A DNA stretch of 36,110 nt from a bacterium (GTDB lineage: Bacteria; Planctomycetota; Planctomycetia; Planctomycetales; Planctomycetaceae), in contig WGMU01000184.1 of the NCBI GenBank assembly GCA_016124895.1, forward strand, positions 1 to 36,110, given 5' to 3'. Each line of letters begins with the position of its first letter. Positions within the stretch are counted from its first letter, which is position 1. Made by a program: the position numbers and the translations under genes. The notes below the pieces were generated by a model. That model searched no databases and had not been told where the DNA came from. It worked only from the letters and a program-made list of their open reading frames with translations. Shown piece after piece: positions 32,190 to 36,110 of this stretch.

Positions 32190-32459
32190 ATGGAAAAGAA
32201 TAAGCCAGTCAAAACGTTTCGCCACGGCCGTGTGACGGTTGCGGTATGGTTAAACCGGAATGAGCAGGGAGATACCTGGTATACATATACCATTACCCGC
32301 TCATACCAGGACGGTGACACTTGGAAGAATACCGAGAGCTACCGGGGTTTAGACCTGCCGTCCATCGTGATTCTGGTGATCATGGCCTGTTTCTGGGAGA
32401 TGGACCGGAAGATCAAGGATCATCCAGAACCACAGAACGGGGATGAGGCAGACGCTTAA
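32190..32459 (+). CDS. Small plasmid-type hypothetical protein
   Basis: Protein of 89 residues, function unknown. FRHGRVTVAVWLNRNEQGDTWYTYTITRSYQDGDTWKNTESYRGLDLPSIVILV predicts an antiparallel beta sheet followed by a helix. The pattern R-x-G ... W ... R-x-[YF]-x-[DN]-G-D-x-W ... D-L-P is shared with the gene at 33043-33285, so the two are paralogues or at least the same fold. GGAAAGGA lies ahead of the ATG. The gene is less GC-rich than its neighbours and lies alone between two terminators, so it is its own unit. Confidence 0.65.
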   Translation: MEKNKPVKTFRHGRVTVAVWLNRNEQGDTWYTYTITRSYQDGDTWKNTESYRGLDLPSIVILVIMACFWEMDRKIKDHPEPQNGDEADA

Positions 32460-32478
32460 GGGAATAACAACCAGTCGT

Positions 32479-32508
32479 CGGTCGGGTGCAACCCGGCCGG
32501 CGCCTTTT
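32479..32508 (+). terminator. Intrinsic terminator
   Basis: Nine-pair stem (CGGTCGGGT against ACCCGGCCG, one G-T pair) with a GCA loop at 32479-32499, followed by GCGCCTTTT. It lies 20 bp past the stop of the 89-residue gene. Confidence 0.6.
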
Positions 32509-32524
32509 CAGGGAGGATCAACTC

Positions 32525-32809
32525 ATGTCACCAGAAAAGCTGAGAGCGAAGTTCCCGCTGGGAAGGCTTCTGATTACGCCAGGAGCCTCCAGCCGGCTGA
32601 CGACCAATGATGTGCTGACAGCACTCGCCCGCCATTTCGATGGCGACTGGGGCGACATCTGTGAGACCGATCGCGTTTTGAACAACGCGGCACTCGTTGA
32701 CGGAGGGCAACTGCTGTCCGTCTACCACTCACGGAATGGAACCGCGTTTCAGGTCATCAGCGAAGGGGACCGGTCGGTCACGACCATTCTGCTGCCCGAA
32801 GAATACTGA
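32525..32809 (+). CDS. Plasmid-related small protein (GDWG...LLPEEY family)
   Basis: Protein of 94 residues belonging to a family common on plasmids and integrative elements of many bacteria, recognisable by FPLGRLLITPGA, HFDGDWGDICETDRVLNNAAL, GGQLLSVYHSRNGTAFQVISEGDRSVTTILLPEEY. Its function is not established as far as I know. Small, soluble and acidic at its end. GGGAGG before the ATG at 32525 fixes the start over 32486. Flanked by terminators on both sides, so it is expressed alone. Its presence supports the view that the backbone is a plasmid or integrative element. Confidence 0.8.
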   Translation: MSPEKLRAKFPLGRLLITPGASSRLTTNDVLTALARHFDGDWGDICETDRVLNNAALVDGGQLLSVYHSRNGTAFQVISEGDRSVTTILLPEEY

Positions 32810-32850
32810 GCAGCAGTGGCTGGCTTGAGTGTCTGAAGAAGGTGTGGTGG

Positions 32851-32887
32851 GTTGCCGGGGAACATTGTGTTCCCCGGCAACATTTCT
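32851..32887 (+). terminator. Strong intrinsic terminator
   Basis: Perfect 14-bp stem (GTTGCCGGGGAACA / TGTTCCCCGGCAAC) with a TTG loop at 32851-32881, followed by CATTTCT. About 40 bp after the stop of the 94-residue gene. Confidence 0.75.
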
Positions 32888-33042
32888 GATTGCGGTTCCA
32901 CGTCAGTCTCCGGCGCAGCAAAAACGGATTGACTCACCGCAATTGTGATCTGCAGCGAACTGCCAGCAAAGACGCCGGCGTGACCAGTGATCGCTGCACC
33001 TTCCGTCATCCGACCGCGTCACTGAACACAGAGAGAACACAC

Positions 33043-33285
33043 ATGTCAAAGCCCGTTCACGAGATTCGACTGGGGCTGATCAAGGCCCGCATCTGGCAGA
33101 AACGCACGCGATCGGGTCTGCGACACACCGTTGGTGTCGTCCGACTGTTCCGCAACGGCGACCGCTGGCAGGAATCCACCCGCTTCGGACTCGATGACCT
33201 GCCTGTCGTCCGGATGGTCCTCGACCGCGCGCATTTCTGGATCTACGCCGCCACGACGGAATCGCAGGAATCAACATCGCATTAA
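33043..33285 (+). CDS. Small plasmid-type hypothetical protein, paralogue of the 89-residue one
   Basis: Protein of 80 residues, function unknown. IRLGLIKARIWQKRTRSGLRHTVGVVRLFRNGDRWQESTRFGLDDLPVVRMVLDRAHFWIY matches the arrangement of the protein at 32190-32459: R-x-G start, Trp, then R-x-F-x-N-G-D-x-W and D-L-P before a helix. GAGAG lies before the ATG at 33043; the frame extends upstream to 32890 through a terminator and is rejected there. It precedes the methyltransferase gene by 37 bp and may be co-transcribed with it. Confidence 0.62.
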   Translation: MSKPVHEIRLGLIKARIWQKRTRSGLRHTVGVVRLFRNGDRWQESTRFGLDDLPVVRMVLDRAHFWIYAATTESQESTSH

Positions 33286-33322
33286 GCCGATGACACATCG
33301 CTGCTGATAAACGGAACGCTCG

Positions 33323-33934
33323 ATGCCTGACGATCCCTGTCCATTTCCTGATTCTGAAATGCTGCCTGACGGCGGTCTCGAACTGCCGGGCGTCACCCGG
33401 GATCTGGGCTCACTGATTCAGGCCGGCCTGAAGTATTCGACCATCTACGCGGATCCGCCGTGGCGCTATTCCAACGTGGCTTCCCGCGCCGCAGCCGAAA
33501 ACCACTACCGCACATTGTCACTGGAAGAGATCTGCAGCGAACCGGTGAGCCGGCTGTCCGCCGACGTCGCCCACCTGCATCTCTGGACAACGAATGCGTT
33601 TCTGCGTGAAGCGTTCGATGTCATTGACGCCTGGGGATTTGACTACAAGTCCTGTCTGGTCTGGATCAAGCCACAGCTCGGCATGGGTAACTACTGGCGA
33701 GTCTCGCACGAATTCCTGCTGCTGGGAGTCCGCGGATCGCTGCCGTTTCACGACCGCACCTGCCGGAGCTGGGTGCTGGAACGCCGCTCGGTCCACAGTC
33801 GCAAGCCATATCAGGTCCGGGAGCTGATCGAGCGAGTCAGTCCCGGACCGTATCTCGAACTCTACGGCCGCGCCGAAATCCCACGATCGCAATGGACGGT
33901 CTACGGCAATCAGGTCGAACGTCGTCTGTTCTGA
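33323..33934 (+). CDS. MT-A70 family adenine-N6 methyltransferase
   Basis: Protein of 203 residues. The catalytic motif DPPW is at 44-47 (YSTIYADPPWRYSNVASR). ENHYRTLSLEEICSEPVSRL, HLHLWTTNAFLREAFDVIDAWGF, SCLVWIKPQLGMGNYWRVSHEFLLLGVRGSLPF and LYGRAEIPRSQW are the other family blocks. Such proteins methylate adenine in DNA (phage and plasmid members) or RNA (eukaryotic members); here DNA is likely. It is solitary: no restriction endonuclease is near, so self-protection against host restriction or regulation is more likely than a restriction-modification pair. It lies 34 bp before the excisionase-like gene. Confidence 0.88.
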   Translation: MPDDPCPFPDSEMLPDGGLELPGVTRDLGSLIQAGLKYSTIYADPPWRYSNVASRAAAENHYRTLSLEEICSEPVSRLSADVAHLHLWTTNAFLREAFDVIDAWGFDYKSCLVWIKPQLGMGNYWRVSHEFLLLGVRGSLPFHDRTCRSWVLERRSVHSRKPYQVRELIERVSPGPYLELYGRAEIPRSQWTVYGNQVERRLF

Positions 33935-33965
33935 GGCAACCTGATTCAGAGGCACACGAAAGAAG

Positions 33966-34295
33966 ATGATGGCCAAGGGGCAGAACCAGACTCTCGAATC
34001 ATTCTCTGTCGGCCAGCTCGCCAGACGCTGGGGAGTCAGCCCAGATCGTGTTCGACGACTCATTGATGCAGGTCACATTCCCAGAGCGTTCCGCATCCCG
34101 TCCGCCGGCTGCTTCGGTACGACACTGAAGATTCCCAGAACCGTCATTGAACAACTCGAAGCTGACTGGCAGGTATCGCCCGAGCAACCCAAACGCCGTC
34201 GCGCGCCGAAGCCCGTTCTGGAATTGCGGCACCTGACCGGCATCATGACTGATCCTGAATCCGGCGCTGAATGTCCCGGAGACGGTCATGGTTGA
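33966..34295 (+). CDS. Excisionase-like MerR/HTH_17 DNA-binding protein
   Basis: Protein of 109 residues (or 108 from the next ATG at 33969). FSVGQLARRWGVSPDRVRRLIDAGHIPRAFRIPSAGCFGTTLKIPRTVIEQLEADW (residues 13-68) is a winged helix of the MerR/excisionase type: helix-turn-helix, then a wing with the I-P-x-x-V pattern. Its last 53 bp overlap the 3' end of the convergent integrase gene (34243-35295). Convergent overlap with an integrase suits an excisionase (recombination directionality factor), which bends att DNA for excision. The overlap may also let antisense transcription balance the two. A transcription regulator is the alternative. Confidence 0.7.
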   Translation: MMAKGQNQTLESFSVGQLARRWGVSPDRVRRLIDAGHIPRAFRIPSAGCFGTTLKIPRTVIEQLEADWQVSPEQPKRRRAPKPVLELRHLTGIMTDPESGAECPGDGHG

Positions 34296-35295
34296 GATGC
34301 ACATACCGTCTGGTCGTCCGGGTGTCCGTGTGCCCCATGACTTCAGCCAGTTCGATGTCCGTGACTTTGCCGGCAGCATTCGTCCCGAACGTGTGACGGT
34401 TGCTGTAAAGCACGAGCGACTCTCCAGCTTTTGTCCTGATTCCAACCTTGCGTCTGAGCCGTGCAAACTTACGACAGAAACAGTCTTTCGAATATGGCTT
34501 CCCTTGAGTATTCAGAAAGACATGGTCGTCTGGCGTCTGCGGCTCAGCATTCAGTCGCTCACAAAGCCTGAGAATCGGGGCGGGCAACGGGATGATGCGT
34601 GGTCGCGGATTCCGCTGCTGCGTGATGGTCTTGTGGTCCGGAAGAATCCAGAGGCCACTGTCCAGGTCCACCCACTCCCAGATGAGCGTTCGGACTTCTT
34701 TGGGCCGACAGCCCGTCAACCGCAGGGCCAGCAGCACACGACGAAATCGAACATCTGCTCCACGGAGCAGACTCTGGAACTCGTTCGGGGTAACGATGCG
34801 AGTCCGTTCCCGAGCCGCCGGCTTTTCGTAGTCGCGAATCGGGTTGTCCGTCAGATACTCGTTCCTGCAGGCCCAACTGAAGACCGTCTGCAATGTCGCA
34901 ATGGTGTCCCGGATCGTGGTCGGGCTGTATTTCCCCGAACTGTTGAGGACGCGATCGATCTTCGAGAGGTGCCGTTTGGTGACTTCACTGACTCTCGGCT
35001 GGACATCCAGAGATCGCAAGGCCCGAGTGAGACGACTGCGATAGCCGGTGTAGGTCGCTTCCGTCTTGCGAGCCTGAATGTCGTCGAGAAACTCGTCGCA
35101 GAGTTGAGCAAGCGAGGCGTCAAGCCATTCGCTGCTGGCAGACTTTCCAGCCTGCTGCTCGCGAAGAATCTTCGTGAGCTTCTTCTTCGCGGCGGTGTAA
35201 TCCTGGTCGAGGTAATGGAGCTTTCCTCGGACCTTCTTGCACCAGAATCCGCTGGCCTGATGCAGCCACGGTTCATTCGACTTTTTCTTTGGCAT
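34243..35295 (-). CDS. Tyrosine-type site-specific integrase
   Basis: Site-specific recombinase of 350 residues. The N-terminal arm- and core-binding domains (about 5-155) precede the catalytic domain. Catalytic residues: R197 (TGCRPKEV), K222 (DHKTI), R300 in LVLYSNRHTFGT, H322 (GHTD) and nucleophile Y331 (RRYVHL). The first His of the H-x-x-R box is replaced by Tyr297 (YSNR). AGGAGA lies 7 bp before the ATG at 35295, which decides the start over 35328. The gene ends overlapping the excisionase-like gene and begins about 130 bp from the tRNA-Pro 3' fragment (35429-35470), its likely attachment core. Confidence 0.93.
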   Translation of the reverse strand: MPKKKSNEPWLHQASGFWCKKVRGKLHYLDQDYTAAKKKLTKILREQQAGKSASSEWLDASLAQLCDEFLDDIQARKTEATYTGYRSRLTRALRSLDVQPRVSEVTKRHLSKIDRVLNSSGKYSPTTIRDTIATLQTVFSWACRNEYLTDNPIRDYEKPAARERTRIVTPNEFQSLLRGADVRFRRVLLALRLTGCRPKEVRTLIWEWVDLDSGLWILPDHKTITQQRNPRPRIIPLPAPILRLCERLNAEPQTPDDHVFLNTQGKPYSKDCFCRKFARLRRKVGIRTKAGESLVLYSNRHTFGTNAAGKVTDIELAEVMGHTDTRTTRRYVHLNHDRLRDIQRRIQDQS

Positions 35296-35346
35296 TGGTT
35301 TCTCCTGACCGGGGGAATCAAGAAGCAACCAATGCGGGAGGGCTGG

Positions 35347-35383
35347 CCGGCATCTCCAAGGGAGTATGAGGGGAGTATGCCGG
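35347..35383. repeat. Direct and inverted repeats between integrase and attachment core
   Basis: GGGAGTATG occurs twice in direct orientation, at 35360-35368 and 35371-35379, 11 bp apart. The pair is enclosed by CCGGCAT (35347-35353) and ATGCCGG (35377-35383). Spacing of one helical turn close to the core is typical of arm-type sites for integrase or excisionase. Confidence 0.45.
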
Positions 35384-35428
35384 TCAGTCTCTCGTACCAG
35401 AATCGACGTAAGTCCTTATCTGGCAAGG

Positions 35429-35470
35429 TCGGGATGACAGGATTTGAACCTGCGACCTCTGCGTCCCGAA
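35429..35470 (-). other. Attachment core: 3' part of a tRNA-Pro(CGG) gene
   Basis: On the minus strand the 42 bp read as tRNA-Pro from the anticodon loop (TTCGGGA, anticodon CGG) through the 3' anticodon strand CGCAG, variable loop AGGTC, T arm (GCAGG TTCAAAT CCTGT), acceptor strand CATCCCG and discriminator A. CCA is not encoded (CCT follows). No D arm or 5' acceptor strand is present on the 5' side, so this is a fragment. Integrases of this class recombine at such 3' segments to keep the target tRNA intact. The integrase gene lies on the 3' side. Confidence 0.8.
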
Positions 35471-35971
35471 AGTTTCGCAGGCATCAAGAGAAATGCCGCA
35501 AACCCTTTAATTTCAGTCCGTTGTCGCACACGCGACCAACGGATGTTCTCCACAGAATCGCAGGATTTCCAGCCCTTTTGACTCGTTTCTCTGCAAAAAC
35601 TCTGCAATTGCAGAGACGAATCGCTGTCCAGTCGCAATCACACGCGAACCCACCGGCAGGCCTCGGATAGACCGTCGGTTCCGAAGGCCAGAATTCGGCA
35701 GGAACTTGCCAGCTCAATACTTGCTGTAACCGCCTGAATCTCTGCGATTTACAGCCTCAACGCTCCCGTACTGGCCTGCTCCAACTCCACACAGTTTAGA
35801 CGGTATTTAGCCTCGTTCCAGGAATTCCGTGCCGGATTCCGTGCCACGACAGTCAACCAATATGTGCCGTTCTGATAGACCGTCTGTTCCGGAGACTGCA
35901 TTGGCGCTCTCGGTCGCCTCACCGAACGAAGATTCTCGACGACGTTTTAGGCGAAAGCCTGACAGACCAAA
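35471..35971. other. Intergenic arm beyond the attachment core
   Basis: About 500 bp without a supportable gene. It contains a perfect 16-bp palindrome CTCTGCAATTGCAGAG (35600-35615), whose first half CTCTGCAA is repeated at 35589-35596, again 11 bp apart. An 18-bp motif starting GATAGACCGTC is present at 35666-35683 and 35874-35891 with one mismatch. Tandem ATTCCGTGCC copies lie at 35824-35833 and 35836-35845. These could be integrase arm sites on the far side of the core. Confidence 0.45.
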
Positions 35972-36110
35972 GTAAGCGCCAGACGAACTACAGGTTTCCC
36001 TTTCGGGCTCGTTCTTCTTTTCTGTGGTCGGCGATGGTCCAGCGATGCTGGGGGTTGGTCTGGAGCCAGACGTCGGGGAGCAGGGATTCGAGGTCTGCTC
36101 CTCGGGGGAG
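35972..36110 (-). mobile_element. IS66-family insertion sequence, end cut by the window
   Basis: The outer end starts GTAAGCGCCAGACGAAC at 35972, matching the GTAAGCG terminal inverted repeat of IS66-type elements. The adjoining open frame is a transposase C-terminus running to the window edge. IS66 elements duplicate 8 bp of target; the 8 bp outside would be 35964-35971. The rest of the element lies beyond base 36110. Confidence 0.65.
35988..36110 (-). CDS. IS66-type transposase, C-terminal 40 residues (partial)
   Basis: The frame enters from beyond the window and ends at TAG (35990-35988). The visible residues include LPRGADLESLLPDVWLQTNP and end RKEERARKGNL. A LLP-x-x-W motif near the end is typical of the IS66 transposase C-terminal element. 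The stop is only 16 bp from the terminal repeat, as expected for the last gene of such an element. Confidence 0.6.
   Translation of the reverse strand, partial: LPRGADLESLLPDVWLQTNPQHRWTIADHRKEERARKGNL

Noticed and set aside
35429-35505. Complete tRNA-Pro gene
   Set aside because: Only the part from the anticodon loop to the discriminator base is present. The D arm and the 5' acceptor strand cannot be found on the 5' side.
34288-35670. 460-residue plus-strand frame antisense to the integrase
   Set aside because: The integrase on the opposite strand has all but one catalytic residue. This frame has no motif and runs through the tRNA fragment.

Overview
The window is a piece of an integrative plasmid-like element, most likely from a planctomycete. 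That assignment is an inference. It rests on the high GC, on the N-terminal Cys/His modules of the second metal-efflux adaptor, and on the style of the replication and transfer proteins. No rRNA or other taxonomic marker is present.

Layout. (1) 1-12.25 kb, minus strand: heavy-metal efflux cargo. Two RND pumps of the CzcA/CusA class (one cut by the window start), two periplasmic adaptors, one outer-membrane factor and three small exported His- or Cys-rich proteins form one array behind a sigma70-like promoter at 12327-12354. (2) 12.6-14.4 kb: a 215-residue basic protein of unknown function, with about 1 kb of hairpin-rich, apparently noncoding DNA upstream of it on the same strand. This is a candidate large structured RNA with a protein partner. 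(3) 14.6-18.3 kb: replication and partition. Three 17-bp iterons spaced exactly 33 bp apart lie between two inverted perfect DnaA boxes, followed by a RepA-like initiator (minus) and parA-parB (plus). (4) 18.3-26.5 kb: a GC-rich hairpin cluster, a membrane-anchored coiled-coil protein, a Ser/Thr kinase, a membrane-spanning Cas4-like Fe-S nuclease-fold protein, an HTH-pseudokinase and a VirD4/TraG-type coupling ATPase with about seven membrane segments. (5) 26.5-28.2 kb: a lower-GC two-gene cargo insert, including a DeoR-type sensor domain without the usual DNA-binding domain. (6) 28.4-31.5 kb: a small protein and four replication-relaxation-like proteins in an A-B-A-B tandem. (7) 31.7-34.3 kb: small plasmid-type genes separated by terminators, an MT-A70 adenine methyltransferase and an excisionase-like protein. 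(8) 34.2-35.5 kb: a tyrosine integrase followed by a 42-bp copy of the 3' part of a tRNA-Pro(CGG) gene. (9) 35.97 kb to the end: the terminal repeat and transposase C-terminus of an IS66-type insertion sequence.

How it fits together. Rep, ParAB and the origin would maintain the element as an episome. The coupling ATPase and relaxation-family proteins point to transfer, though no canonical relaxase or VirB4 is in view. Integrase plus the tRNA fragment give integration into a tRNA-Pro gene. The tRNA fragment has integrase on its 3' side and non-tRNA sequence on its 5' side. That is the arrangement of an unintegrated attP or of a junction between tandem elements. The most unusual parts are the kinase / Cas4-like / pseudokinase block beside the coupling ATPase, and the structured region with its small basic protein.
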